A stretch of DNA of 64,000 bases from Cordia subcordata (taxonomy: Eukaryota; Streptophyta; Magnoliopsida; Boraginales; Cordiaceae), in NCBI GenBank assembly GCA_028554755.1, contig JAPTOF010000009.1, positions 15,539,501 to 15,603,500 on the forward strand, given 5' to 3'. The position numbers were made by a program, and so were the translations under genes. This document shows positions 1 to 10,787 of this stretch, piece after piece; position 1 is the stretch's first letter, and the number at the start of each line of letters is the position of its first letter. The notes under the pieces were generated by a model, which worked only from the letters and a program-made list of their open reading frames with translations, was not told the origin of the DNA and did no database searches.

Positions 1-71
1 AAATGGAATGCCAAAAGAGTGTGTGCATGGTTTGGAACGCCAAATATTTTCAGAGTATAGACGGAATTAAA

Positions 72-190
72 CGTGTTTGGTAGTATTTATTTGAGGCTTA
101 TAAGCACCAAAAAGTAAAAGCAAAAAGAAGTGAGAAGGTACTTTATTTTTAAGTGTTTATAAACACCCAGAAAAACAAAGCCAAACACCC
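72..190. repeat. MITE-like remnant
   Basis: The segment opens with GTGTTTGG and closes with CCAAACACCC, giving imperfect inverted ends around an AT-rich core that includes 'cttataagcacc'. The same end motif bounds the clearer MITEs at 45345-45810 and 45916-46372, so it is probably a short relative. No target duplication could be fixed. Confidence 0.35.
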
Positions 191-242
191 TCTAATAGCT
201 TAAGAATGCTATTTGAGCTTTTGCTGTGTTTTTGGAGACACA

Positions 243-497
243 TCAGACTCTTCCGAGTTGAGATCTTTCAAAAGCTGCTTTTGCTTTTAGACCCTCCAAC
301 TTGACAACTTTCAAAGTGGTGGCAATTGCAATGACCTTCTCAATGGTTACCAGACTAATCTCATTGTAGGAGACTGGCTGAATTTCATCAGCAACCAGAT
401 TTAGCAGTTCTCTTTTCAATTCCTCTACTTGGCGTAATCGTTCCACTTCTGCTGTCTCCAGTAACAGTTTCACTACCTTTTCTCCTGTTTTCGTCAT
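243..497 (-). CDS. Unassigned 84-codon ORF, possible gene fragment
   Basis: The ORF opens with a plain ATG and reads as charged, helix-prone protein (residues 15-32 rich in E, R, K and L), which is unusual for this AT-rich spacer. No family is recognised and no splice-linked neighbour exon was found. It could be the remnant of a gene or transposon, or a chance ORF. It lies just beyond the MITE-like remnant at 72-190. Confidence 0.25.
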   Translation of the reverse strand: MTKTGEKVVKLLLETAEVERLRQVEELKRELLNLVADEIQPVSYNEISLVTIEKVIAIATTLKVVKLEGLKAKAAFERSQLGRV

Positions 498-2103
498 CTT
501 TCACTACCTTTTCTTCCTTCTGTTTCAATATTTCAAAGTCGCCCAGTTAACTACTGCTAACATCCAAAACTTAACCACTGCTAACATCCAAAACAAACCG
601 AAAAATCAAAAATCAAACCAAACTAGTTGGTTTGTTTCAACCATAACTAACAGATTTTGGTTTGGTCTGAAATATAATCAAAACAAAACCAAAATAAACC
701 ATAACTCTATCGGTTATGGTTAGCTTCAACCTTTGAACATCACAAAAAACATCTTGTAATGTCTAAAACGTGGACCACATAAAATCTAAGTGTTTGGATT
801 ACATTTCAAAACGAATTAGTATAAAAAAGTACCCTTTTTTAGGAAAAAAAAAAAAAATTTTTTTAAAAGTCAATTTTAAACCGGACTATGATGTAATCTT
901 CAAATTTCATGGTAAAGGATATATTATATAACCACATGTATGCATATACAGTGTATTCATAGGGATCTGAATTCAAAGTCATGAATCAGGGCTTGAATAA
1001 CACCAACTTATAAGCATGATCACTCTCCAACAAAAAAAAAAAAAAAAACTTATAAGCATGACCAAACACATCATGACATACATGCATATATCTCCTAGTC
1101 CATGAAGAACATGAAATTTAAAAGAGACCAACTTTATAAAACTGAACCGATGACAAGGCAAACCTTTTGGCACGGCAGCTACGACTAGAGAAAATACCTT
1201 TTGTGCATATACAAATCTCCTAGTCTACAAAGACAGGCATGCCTTTCGTGCGGCGGGAGCAGCGTTTCGGCAGCAACCCTTAAAGAAGAATAGTAGCGTG
1301 ATTTAAAAAAAAATAAAGAAATATTATTATTTCGAAATATGTTTTATAGATACTAGCGAAAGATGATTTTTGTTTTATACCCGATTTTAAAAATTCATTT
1401 AAAAAATACTCTTGTTTTGAATTCGTTTTTAAATAACCCCTTTCAGCGTTTGGATTATCAAAACGGTAAATAAATTACCGTTTTAGAGACGTTTCAAATT
1501 TTCAATTTTAAATAAGTTACGTGATTAATATAAGTTTGGTAATTGGATTACCGAAACAGTAATCCACCTACTTTTTTTTTTGTTATCCATTATTGCCTTT
1601 TGTCTTTTGGCTCGTGGCATGCAATTTAATCTATAGAGAATGTTTGAGAAGATGTTTCAAAAACAAATTCAAAATAAGGATATTTTTTTAAACGAATCTT
1701 TAAAATTAGGGAATAAATGAAAAAAATCCATGAAAGACCCGCACGATACACAGGCATTCATGATAATTTGATAGTTTCGAAATTTATAATTAATATTATC
1801 AATAACTTGTCCTGTCTATTTACCAATTAATTGTATTTCAAATAATATGTTCTTTTTTATGTTTAAAAACCCTATTCTTATCGTGTATGCTATTAAATGA
1901 AAAAACTAATAAAATTATTCAATACTAGAGCTTTACTATCTGTGCTTAGCATGATTTATTTTTAATAATAAATGTTAAATTTAATTATAATTATTTATTT
2001 TTAATAGAAAATAACAATTTAGTCGTTACTACTTTGTGCTTTACACAGGTTTATTTTTTATAGTAGACATTAAATTTACTCTGGTTTTAAATTTATAAAT
2101 GAA
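498..2103. other. AT-rich intergenic spacer
   Basis: No gene is seen. It holds A/T homopolymers (about 840-865, 1027-1047), a palindrome at 1460-1484 with a 10-bp perfect stem (AAAACGGTAA/TTACCGTTTT), and a block at about 2049-2090 whose sequence recurs beyond the other end of the viral insertion, near 14405-14445. Confidence 0.6.
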
Positions 2104-2511
2104 AATTATGCTAGACATCACAAATTTATTGGTTCTTTACTTGGTACTGTTGCTTCAAATTTGTCAAAAGGTCCTATTTATTTTAATTGCTTTCCAAACT
2201 TCTCTGCGGCATTACAAGATCTAGGTGTTAACAAAACTTTAACCCTAAATCTTCAAACCTCAGGATTTGACATGGCTCCTGATAATATCCCAATAGCAAT
2301 AATATATATGATACATTACAAAGTTATGAAGACACTTCTTAATCCAAAAGCTTTAAGATGTGACCCCAAAGGAAAAACTGTCTTACTTCAATCAAATCTA
2401 GAAGATAATATAGACAAAACTTTCATTCCAAAAGAGATCCAGTGGGCTGAACTGGAACTTCCCACGGATTGGACTGTCCATAACAAACCAAATCCTTCGC
2501 CTCCCCAATAG
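2104..2511 (+). pseudogene. Endogenous caulimovirid: movement-protein region, 5'-truncated
   Basis: This frame reads as the 30K-superfamily movement protein at the N-terminal end of a Caulimoviridae polyprotein of the florendovirus/petuvirus/solendovirus kind. It has an invariant-looking 'IYFNCFPNF' block and a later 'YKVMKTLLNPKAL' block. Viral similarity starts abruptly at about 2104 with no initiator Met, so the N-terminus is missing. A stop at 2509-2511 breaks a frame that continues to about 2690 with viral-like sequence. Movement proteins enlarge plasmodesmata for cell-to-cell spread; this copy is not functional. The lineage is judged from domain order and motif style, not from an alignment. 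Confidence 0.75.
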
Positions 2512-4875
2512 CATGAAGACTTAGAACAAATTATTGAATACCCGGCCGGTACAGTTGAAATTAAATTTTCAAACAATACAAATGATTCTCTTAGGTTTAG
2601 CACTTCAGAATTTGTGTCCCAAACCTCAAAAACCTTTTCCTGTTTTGAGATAGAATATGTCCCTGAAAGCTCCAAATCTAGATTCCCTCTAGGGAATTCG
2701 CGAACAACCTCCTATCCCTCAAAATGTTTATGCCTCCTCATCCTCAACCAATATGTCCCCAGTGAAATGAAACCTCCAACTCCTTGTGTTCAAAAAAATA
2801 AATCCACCTGTAACACCCGCAACCCAGACTTTTTTATGTTAACAAAAGACTTTAAAATTGATGTTCCTTATGTAAAAGCTGATTTTTATTCTACTCAAAA
2901 TACTTCAAAAAGAGAATGGTTTTTAAATAACTTTTCTCGGTCTCAGAAAGATGATATTCATGAAGAATACTATTCTTTTATGAGAGAACACAAATTTAAT
3001 ATTTTCTTTTTGACTGGCTTGAAATGTATTGCGAATCACAACAAATTGACTTTCCTTTTCCTAAAACTCTTCAAATGGTTTCCCAATCTATAAAACAATG
3101 GATTTTGAACGACAATCAAGTTATTGATTCAACCCTTCGTCCTTTTAAACCTCTTAAAATTCCATACAATGAATATCTTGTCTCAGCCGCACCCATCAAA
3201 GGTCCGTCTTCTTCACTAGATTTAGAGAAAGAAGCCACTGTAAAAGATATTAACAAAATAATCGAACAAAATAATTATACAAATCAATGTTTAGATACTT
3301 TAAGATCTCACATTTCTAAATTCGAATCCCTTCTCAATAATCATAGCTTTTCCACCCCCATTTCCCAAAAACCCTAACTTTCCCAGCCAATAATTAAACC
3401 TTTCACTCTTCCTTCTTCAATAAAACATAAACCCACAACTGAAGAATATCTTTCCCAAATTAACCAGCAAATCGAAGCTCTTTCAAAACTAACTCTAAAA
3501 GGAAAAATAAAATAATTGACCCAGAACCTCCTGTTGCTCCAACAACGCCACTGGTGACCAAAGGAATTCAAATCTAGGAACCTTCGTCTACTAAACCTTC
3601 TCAAAACAAGCTTTCTGTTATTCGTCAAACTTCTAATTCAGAAATAGATGATGAGTCTATAGTTGAATTAGAAAATCAATTTACCAAGAACAAGAAACCC
3701 AAATTCAATCGCTCACAACTCGTATGCATAGAAGTCCACATCAAAACTCTTATCATACTCTGCCAAATTATTATCCTCGTCCTACTCCTGTTGACATCCA
3801 ATTTGAAGAACGTGCAAACTTATCTCAAAGTCATTACTCTGACGGTTCCCTCCATGAATGGAATATAGATGGCAAATCTGATTATGAGATCCTTAATCTC
3901 CTCCATGAAATGACAATGGCTACAAATGTCTTTCGACTTCATAATAAAATTGACTCTCAAGTTGCTTAAATGCTTGTGTCCGGATTTATTGGCGTCCTCA
4001 AAGGATGGTGGGATAATTATTTCTCCAATACTAATCGACAAAATATTCTTTCTGCCATTAAAAAAGATGCTAAGAATAATCCTATCCTTATGAACAAGGT
4101 CAAACAACCTCAGACGCTATCCCAACTCTTCTTACCACAATAGCACTTCATTTTATAGGAAATATGCAAAGTCTTTGAGATAATTTGACAGAAACCCTTT
4201 CAAATCTTAAATGTAAGACTCTTAGAAATTTTAGATGGTACAAAGATGTATTTCTCTCTAGAGTGATGCTTCATCAAGACTGTAATCATACCTTTTGGAA
4301 AGAAAAATTTCTTTTGGATTAACTCATCATTTTGTTGCAAAAGTTAAATCCAAAATTGTTGATACCTATGGAAATATACCTTATGATAGTCTTACTTATG
4401 GGCAAATAATTTCCTTCATCAATCAAACTAGACTCCAACTTTGTACTGACCTTCGAATTAAAAATCAACTCGAACGACAAAAAATAACTACTCGTAAAGA
4501 AATAGGTAATTTCTGTGAACAATTTTGATATCAACCTCTTCGTTCTTCTACTAAAAAATCTTTCTCAAAACATAAACAAAGAACCTCTTATAAGAAGACA
4601 GATAAAAAACAATATTATAAAAAATCTTATAAAAAAAAGAACCCTCCTTTCAAAAAATATAAAAAACAACTTAAGTCTGCCAAGAAACCCAAAACTCCAA
4701 CTTTTTACAAATGTGGCAAACCTGGCCATTACAAAAGTCAATGTAAGTTAAAACAAAAGCTTAACGCCATTGAACTTGATGAAGACCTCCAACAACAAAT
4801 CTTTAATCTAATTAATCTAACTCCTTCTCTTTCTTCTTCTGATTCCGAAGAATCTTTCCAAATTGATGAGATCGT
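2512..4875 (+). pseudogene. Endogenous caulimovirid: linker and coat-protein region, degenerate
   Basis: A chain of broken frames follows the movement protein. The linker runs to about 3375 with a frame change near 3030-3090. A coat-protein-like region runs from about 3724 to 4870, with a tryptophan-rich stretch 'LKGWWDNYFSNTN' near 4000-4030 and a basic lysine-rich tail at about 4550-4690. A zinc knuckle lies at 4703-4744, but its first Cys position is Phe (FYKCGKPGHYKSQC), so the CCHC set is incomplete. Several stops and at least three frame changes occur. An acidic Ser-rich tail follows and is cut at 4880 by the copia insertion, with the remaining tail resuming at 9852. In the family this domain forms the capsid and binds nucleic acid. 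Confidence 0.75.
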
Positions 4876-4880
4876 AAAAC
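4876..4880. other. Target-site duplication AAAAC, left copy
   Basis: The five bases immediately before the LTR terminus TGTTAG at 4881 are AAAAC. They match 9847-9851 exactly. Five bases is the normal copia integration footprint. Confidence 0.9.
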
Positions 4881-5098
4881 TGTTAGTAGTAGAAATATGG
4901 TAATAAAATTATGGTAATAGAGTTATGGTAATTCTCCATTATGGTAAGCGGAGAAATAGGAAACTTTGTATGTTATAAATAGGGCCAAATACACAATATG
5001 TATTAAGTCATTCTCTTCAATTCTAATGTCTTATTTCTTTAACTCTATTGCCATAACTCTATTACCATAATTCTATTACCATATTTCTACTACTAACA
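4881..5098 (-). repeat. 3' LTR of the copia element (218 bp)
   Basis: Bounded by TGTTAG...CTAACA, with AAAAC outside and the polypurine tract inside. About the first 50 bases and the reverse complement of the last 50 are nearly identical (two mismatches counted by eye), so the LTR is close to a long inverted repeat around a central segment that contains 'ttataaatagg'. Such strong internal symmetry is not usual for plant LTRs. Confidence 0.9.
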
Positions 5099-5107
5099 CT
5101 CCCTCTT
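5099..5107 (-). other. Polypurine tract of the copia element
   Basis: Read on the minus strand it is AAGAGGGAG, directly abutting the LTR start TGTTAG. This is the plus-strand primer site and fixes both LTR boundary and orientation. Confidence 0.85.
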
Positions 5108-5259
5108 AAGCTGGAGCATAAATATCATGCGTGCCCAACTTGTTACAAATGTACTCTACACGAGGACCCCTGAAGGATTTAGTAAAGAGATGAGATCTGC
5201 TAACTGATCATTTGAATTGACATGTGACGTAACAATCTCTTTAGCTAACACTTTACTCC

Positions 5260-6135
5260 TTACAAAGTGGCAATCGACTTCAATGTGCTTGATCCTTTCA
5301 TGGAAGACGGGATTGGTTGCAATATGCATTGCTGCTTGGTTATCACATATAACTTCATAGGCTCAGAGCAATTTTCCTCAAGTTCCTTTAGCAAATGTTT
5401 CACCCAAATTAACTTACACTTTATTAATGCCATAGCTCTATATTCAAATTCTGTACTTGAGCGGGCTACGACTGATTGTTTCTTACTTTTCCAAGAGATG
5501 AGATTTCCACCAATGAACACACAAAAGCCAAAGGTGGACCGCCTATCATCCGGACATCCTGCCCAATCGGCGTCAGAATAGCCAACAATGCTTATATCTC
5601 CTCTTCTCTTTTTATATAGCGGCCCTCTCCTTGGAGCACTTTTAATGTATTATAGGATACGAATGACAACATCCCAATGACTTTTCTGTGACGAATTCAA
5701 GAATTGACTGACCATGATCACTGAAAAGGAAATATCTGGGCGAGTTATAGTAAGATAATTGAGCTTGCCTACCAACCTTCTGTATCTTCTTGGATCTTTT
5801 AATGGCTCCTCCTCATTTTGTAGAAGTTTGACATTTGGGTCCATTGGTAACTCACAAGGTTTGTACCCAAGGATTTCTGCTTCTGTCAACATATCAAGCG
5901 CATATTTATGCTGAGAAATAAAAATACCTTGATCTGAACGGGCAACTTCAATTTCAAGAAAGTAGTGCAATGATCCCAAGGCTTTTGTTTGAAAGTGCTG
6001 ATGTAAACATGCCTTCAAGTCACATATACCTGTAAGATTATCGTTTGTTATGATAATATCGTCAACATAAACAATTAGTAACAAACGTTTCCCAGCAGAG
6101 GTGTGTCGATAAAAACCGAATGATCGACACCACAT
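5260..6135 (-). pseudogene. Copia RT (3' part) and RNase H, degenerate
   Basis: The 6135-5650 frame contains the RT active-site box YVDDIII and the downstream 'ITRPDISFSV' block typical of copia RT. After a stop near 5650, the same frame resumes at 5520-5260 with the RNase H signature 'ARSSTEFEYRAMA'. The N-terminal half of RT is in another frame (7046-6075), so a frameshift lies near 6100-6135. The element's pol end is about 150 bp from the polypurine tract, as expected. Confidence 0.88.
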
Positions 6136-7046
6136 CTTAATAATCCAAACTTGATGACCACCTCACTGAATCGACCAAACCATGCTCGAGGTGATTGTTT
6201 AAGACCATACAATAATTTCTTCAACCGACATACCTTACCGGACTCCCACTGAGCAACAAACCTTGGTGGTTGCTCCATGTATACCTTTTCTTCAAGTGAA
6301 CCATTAAGGAAAGCATTTTTAATGTCAAGTTGATGAAGTGGCCAGTCAAACATAGCTGCAAGAGCAAGAACAATACAAACCAAAGGCATCATAGCAACAG
6401 GGGAAAATGTATCATTATAATCAACACCATAAACCTGCGTGTATCCTTTTGCGACCAGGCGAGCCTTCAAGCGATCTATAGTTCCATCAGGAGAACACTT
6501 TACAGTATAGACCCAACGACAACCAACAACGGTCTTCCCAAGAGGTAGATCTACCAAATCCCATGTATTATTAGTTTGTAAAGCCGACATCTTTTCTACC
6601 ATTGCAGCATGCCAACCCGGATGACCAAGCACCTCTGTTACATTAGACGGGACATACACAGACAAAAGGAAAGCAACAAACGACCAATACGAGGGTGACA
6701 GAGAATGATAAGAAACGAAATTAGATATCGGATGTTTAGTAGTACAAGAGTGAATACCTTTAAGAAGTGCAATTGAAACATCCAAGTCGGAGGGCGAAGA
6801 AGGCAAAGGATCCAGATAGGGCAAAGCCGGTGGCATAGGAGCAGCAACAGGTGGGCAATTACATCGATGATAAGTCTTGAGGTCCGGATGATCCAAGTGT
6901 AATAGGGCAGGATCGGGGGATGGTGGCGTATGTGAAGGCGGGACATTCAACGAAGCACTAAAGAGGGGTACAGGAAGTGGAAGATGATCAACTACTGATG
7001 TAAAAGAATAGGACGTAGGAGAAAAGAAGGGTTGAGACTCAAACAA
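6075..7046 (-). pseudogene. Copia RT, N-terminal part
   Basis: The frame contains the usual opening of copia RT: 'VGCRWVYTVK', 'ARLVAKGYTQ', the first catalytic Asp block 'QLDIKNAFLNG', and 'LKKLLYGLKQSPRAWF'. It is preceded by a Pro/Ser-rich linker between integrase and RT. It is offset from the frames on both sides by indels, so pol cannot be read through. Confidence 0.9.
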
Positions 7047-7053
7047 TGTGACA

Positions 7054-8402
7054 TCAGCACAAAAAAAAGAACTTATTCAACTTAGAAGAGTAGCAACGGT
7101 AGCTTTTTCGATGAAGAACATACCCAAGGAAAACACACTTGATGGCACGTGGACCCAATTTATCGTACCCAGGAGCCAAGATATGAACAAAACAAACACA
7201 CCCAAATACCTTAGGTGGTAATAAATAAATAGACTGATGGCGAAAAAGAATAGAAAATGGTATCTGATTTTGAAGAACAGAGGAAGGCATGCGATTGATG
7301 AGATAACATGCAGTGAGAACAGCATCGTCCCAAAAACGAGAAAGAACATTCATATGAATAAGAAGGGTACGAGCTGTCTCAATTAGGTGCCTATTCTTGC
7401 ACTCAGTAACCCCATTTTACTGAGGGGTGTTAGCGCAAGAAGATTGATGTATAATGCCACTATTTTGAAGAAAAGAAGAAAAAGATGAAAAAGACGTAGA
7501 AAAATACTCTTTGGCATTGTCACTTCTCAAAATATGGATAGATGCATTAAACTGATTTTTTACTTCAGCACAAAAGAGAGAGAAAATGGAAATAACTCAG
7601 AACGATCTTTCATTAGATATAACCAAGTAACACGAGAATAGTCATCAATAAAACTAACAAAATAACGGTATCCAAACTTAGAAACATGACGACTAGGTCC
7701 CCAAATATCAGAATGAACTAATTCAAATAGTGCATTAGCCCGCTTATTGACATGATTAACAAAAGATGTGCGATTATGTTTACCTAACTGATAAGACTCA
7801 CAATTGATATCCCTAACATTACCCGAACTAGGAACCATGTGCTTAAGACTTGAAAGATTAGGATGACTAAGATGGCTATGAATGACTTCAGGGGTGGAAA
7901 CGGCTGTAAAAGCTGTAGAAGAATCAGTATCAAGGTAGTAAAGGCCACCAGATTCATGACTTGTGCCAATTCGCTCGCATGTTCTCTGATCCTGAATAAC
8001 CACAGAATTAGATGTAAAAGTGACAGAACAATTAAACGATTTAGTTAACTGACTGATAGACAATAAATTGCAAGGGAAATCATGAAGGTACAAAACGGAA
8101 GAAAGAGAGATAGAGGACGTGAGAGATGACGAACTAATATCAGACACAGTAGAAGAAAAACCATTTGCAAGTCTGACCAGGAAGATAGACTTAGGGGGTT
8201 GAATAGAAGAGAGAAGAGAATGATCACAGCTTATATGGTCTGAAGCACTAGAGTTTAAAATCCACTTATCAGCACTGGATGAGGACTGGGAAAGATAAGC
8301 AGATGTAGTAGGGGAAACATGTGCAAACGAAGCAGTGGAAGGTTGGGCAGCTTGCTGCAAAGCTTGCAGCTGAAGATAATGCTTGTACTCTGCTTTAGAC
8401 AA
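7054..8402 (-). pseudogene. Copia protease and integrase, degenerate
   Basis: The 8402-7560 frame starts with the protease site, which reads 'WILNSSASDHI'; the catalytic Asp of the family's DSGA motif is Asn here and Gly is Ser. The pre-integrase finger follows, with one zinc Cys replaced ('CESYQLGKH'). The integrase core then gives 'SDIWGP' and 'FIDDYSR'. After a stop at 7560 another frame gives 'RSDNAKEYF', and 7353-7054 gives the C-terminal integrase region ('RAIKCVFLGY'). Both enzymes therefore carry lesions at key residues as well as frame breaks. Confidence 0.88.
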
Positions 8403-8502
8403 GGTAAAAGTGGGATAACTGGAGTTGGTTTGTTGTGGTGGCAGAGCTGTCAGAGATGATTCTTCATTGTTGACATAGGCGGCATTAGCACTGTTAGAGG
8501 GT

Positions 8503-9362
8503 CAACCGTGCAGATCCCAGCATTTGTCCTTAGTATGTCCCAACTTGTTACAATAAGTGCATTATGGTCGAGAAGCATTACCGGATCGCCCTCCTCCTCG
8601 ATTACCACCACGACCACGACCCCCATGGGAAACGTTATCTTGATGTCCACCAGACTGAGGTTGGACAAGCAAAGCGGATTGGTTTGACGGATTTTGGACA
8701 GGATTCCCAATAGATGCACGATCAAGGCGTGAATAAACTTCAGACATTGACGGTAGCTCTGGTCCCAAAAGAAAATGAAATCGAATAGACTCGTACTGAG
8801 GAGGAAGGCCACGAAGCATAAGCACAACAAAGTATTGTTCACGTTGTTTTTGTGCAACATCAGTATCAGTAGGGAAGATATAATTGTACTCAGACATGGC
8901 ACGTCGAAATCGACCAAAATAAACTTGAAGGCCACGATCATCCAACTGAATGTGGAGGAGATCATTGATGACATCATAGATATGACTAACATTGCTGGTA
9001 TACATCTCTTTCGCCAAAGTCTATATAGCCTTATAAGAAAGACACTCACCAACGGTATCATGCAATTCAGGTTCAATGGATTGCAATAGTAAACTGGTAA
9101 GTTATGCATCAACACGCCCCCAAATCTGTTTATTGGTAGCGGACAAAGTAGTTGGAACATCGTTAGTTAAATGGTCTTCCAAGTCTTGCCCTCGAAACCA
9201 TAACGTAACGGCAGAACACCAATAAGAGTAATTTCGACCAGTGAGTTTGGTCGTAGTAATAGTGGGAGTGCCGTTGAATGTGGGTACGGCAATAGAAGTA
9301 ACAGACTCAGTGACGGTAGTAGAAGTACTAGTAGTGTCGTTGGAGAGATCCATACTAGTCAT
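8503..9362 (-). pseudogene. Copia gag with CCHC zinc knuckle
   Basis: The likely start is the ATG at 9362-9360 (MTSMDLSND...). One frame runs through the capsid region ('GRNYSYWCSAV', 'LMLRGLPPQYESI'), a Gly/Arg-rich stretch at about 8580-8640, and an intact knuckle CTYCNKLGHTKDKC near 8518-8561. In-frame stops occur at about 9102, just upstream of 9017, at 8562-8564 and just after the knuckle. Gag packages the element RNA; this copy is dead. Confidence 0.87.
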
Positions 9363-9600
9363 CAACACTCAATCAATATAAAAGGACCGATTAATAAAAA
9401 AAAAGGGAACAACTACATTAACAACCTGTCATAACATCTTTCCTGTTGGGGTGTTATTCCTCTATTCCCCTCTCTCTCTCTTTTTTTTTTTTTTGGTTAA
9501 GAGAGACAGACAACAAAAACTTTTTTTTTTTGTGGTTAAGGGAGGCAGATAACAAAAACCAAAACCATGGACAAATTAAACAAAAAAAAAAATCACCGGC

Positions 9601-9700
9601 ATGAACAGTAACCTCGCGAATAGTACCTGGCGTGAACAGTGCCTCGAGTGAATAGTGGCCTCGCATGAACAGTATTTTTTTGTGCCTTGTGTGAACAGTA
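9601..9700. repeat. Short repeats (TGAACAGT) in the copia leader
   Basis: Four copies of TGAACAGT, two of GAATAGT-type variants, and a recurring 'cctcg' spacer lie between the primer-binding site and gag. On the element's sense strand these read ACTGTTCA. They are confined to the untranslated leader. Confidence 0.75.
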
Positions 9701-9786
9701 ATTTTTTTTTTGGCCAAGTTGTTCTGGTGGATTTTATGGGTGTGAGGGTGGGTGAGTGTTTTGAAAGAAACCCTAATGTCTTGACC

Positions 9787-9801
9787 TAACTCTAGATACC
9801 A
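9787..9801 (-). other. Probable primer-binding site of the copia element
   Basis: On the minus strand the sequence is TGGTATCTAGAGTTA. It resembles the common initiator-Met-tRNA binding site TGGTATCAGAGC with a one-base insertion. It lies just inside the 5' LTR remnant. Confidence 0.6.
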
Positions 9802-9846
9802 TAACTCTATTGTCATAACTCTATTACCATAATTCTACTACTAACA
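9800..9846 (-). repeat. 5' LTR remnant (about 47 bp)
   Basis: Only the outer end of the LTR (minus-strand TGTTAGTAGTAGAATTATGG and about 27 more bases) can be aligned to the 3' LTR before the primer-binding site begins. About 170 bp, including the inner LTR end, is missing. The AAAAC duplication outside it is intact, so the loss probably happened within the element. Confidence 0.7.
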
Positions 9847-9851
9847 AAAAC
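9847..9851. other. Target-site duplication AAAAC, right copy
   Basis: Exact match to 4876-4880, directly after the LTR terminus CTAACA. Confidence 0.9.
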
Positions 9852-10380
9852 AAACCTCTTCTGATGAATGTTCCTCTTCCTCTGATAATGAATGCCCCAT
9901 TTCAAAAAATTGTACTTGTCAAAACTGTATTCCAGAATTAAAAATTAATATGATAAAACGGTCTACTACCGATCAATTACTTTAATTTGCAACATGTCTT
10001 GACTCCCCTAAAAAACAAATAGAATACCTTAAGATAATTCAAGAACTGGTTAAAATGGACCAAGACGAGCCAAATGAGCCTTTAAGAAACCTTCCCCTGT
10101 ATCAAAATTGAACCCCAAAATTTAAAATATTAAAGATATTTTAAATAGGTCTACCAAACCAAAAGACATCACAATTAATGATCGTCAAACTGAAATTCAA
10201 GAATTAAAAAGAGAAATTATACAAATTAAAACTAAAATTTATAACATTAATACAACTCTTAATTCACAACCTTAAGAACTCCAATCAAAACAACCCTCTA
10301 CCTCAAGTTCTGACCCTGACAAACCCTTTACTTCTAACTCTGATGAAAAATCTAGAGTATACTTTCCCACATAACTTGGC
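9852..10380 (+). pseudogene. Endogenous caulimovirid: coat-protein tail and linker
   Basis: This continues the acidic Ser-rich tail that was interrupted at 4880. A Cys cluster 'NCTCQNC' lies at about 9910-9930. A Lys/Glu/Ile-rich stretch that looks like a short coiled coil ('LKREIIQIKTKIYNI') follows near 10203-10250. Several in-frame stops are present. It links the capsid and protease domains in the viral order. Confidence 0.65.
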
Positions 10381-10760
10381 AAAAATGGAGAACAACAATT
10401 ACCCTTGTTATAAATAAAAATGAGACTTTTAATTTTATTGCCTTTATAGACTCAAGCGCCGATATGAATTGCATACAAGAAGGCCTGATTCCTACAAAAT
10501 ATTTTGAAAAGAGTCGAGAAAGAGTTACTGCTGTAAATGTTTCCAAAGTCCATATTAAATACAAACTCTCTAATGCACATATTTGCAAAGATGGCATTTG
10601 TATCAAAACTAACTTTTTCCTTATAAAAAATCTTGATTTTGAATTAATTCTAGGAGCACCTTTTTTAAACTTAATCCAACCCTTCGTAGTTTCTTCAAAA
10701 GGAATTTCTTCTAAAATGTTTTCTCAAAATATCCTTTTCGACTTCATTGACCCGCCTTAA
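10381..10760 (+). pseudogene. Endogenous caulimovirid: aspartic protease
   Basis: The protease region has an active-site motif that reads 'FIDSSADMNCI' near 10445-10480, with the Gly of the retropepsin D-S/T-G-A motif changed to Ser. The second hydrophobic block 'FELILGAPFL' follows near 10640-10670. A stop ends the frame at 10758-10760. In an active virus this enzyme matures the polyprotein. Confidence 0.75.
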
Positions 10761-10787
10761 GAACGAAATTTAAACCTACTTAAAAAT

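Larger units (their letters stand above)
4881..9846 (-). mobile_element. Ty1/copia LTR retrotransposon nested in the viral copy
   Basis: The element is transcribed on the minus strand. Order in its own sense is 5' LTR remnant (9800-9846), primer-binding site, leader with short repeats, gag with zinc knuckle, protease, integrase, RT, RNase H, polypurine tract, 3' LTR (4881-5098). Protease-integrase-RT-RNase H order defines the copia superfamily. AAAAC target duplications flank it at 4876-4880 and 9847-9851. All genes carry stops or frameshifts, so it is not autonomous. Because it splits the viral coat-protein tail, it is younger than the viral insertion. The copia lineage was not determined. 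Confidence 0.93.
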
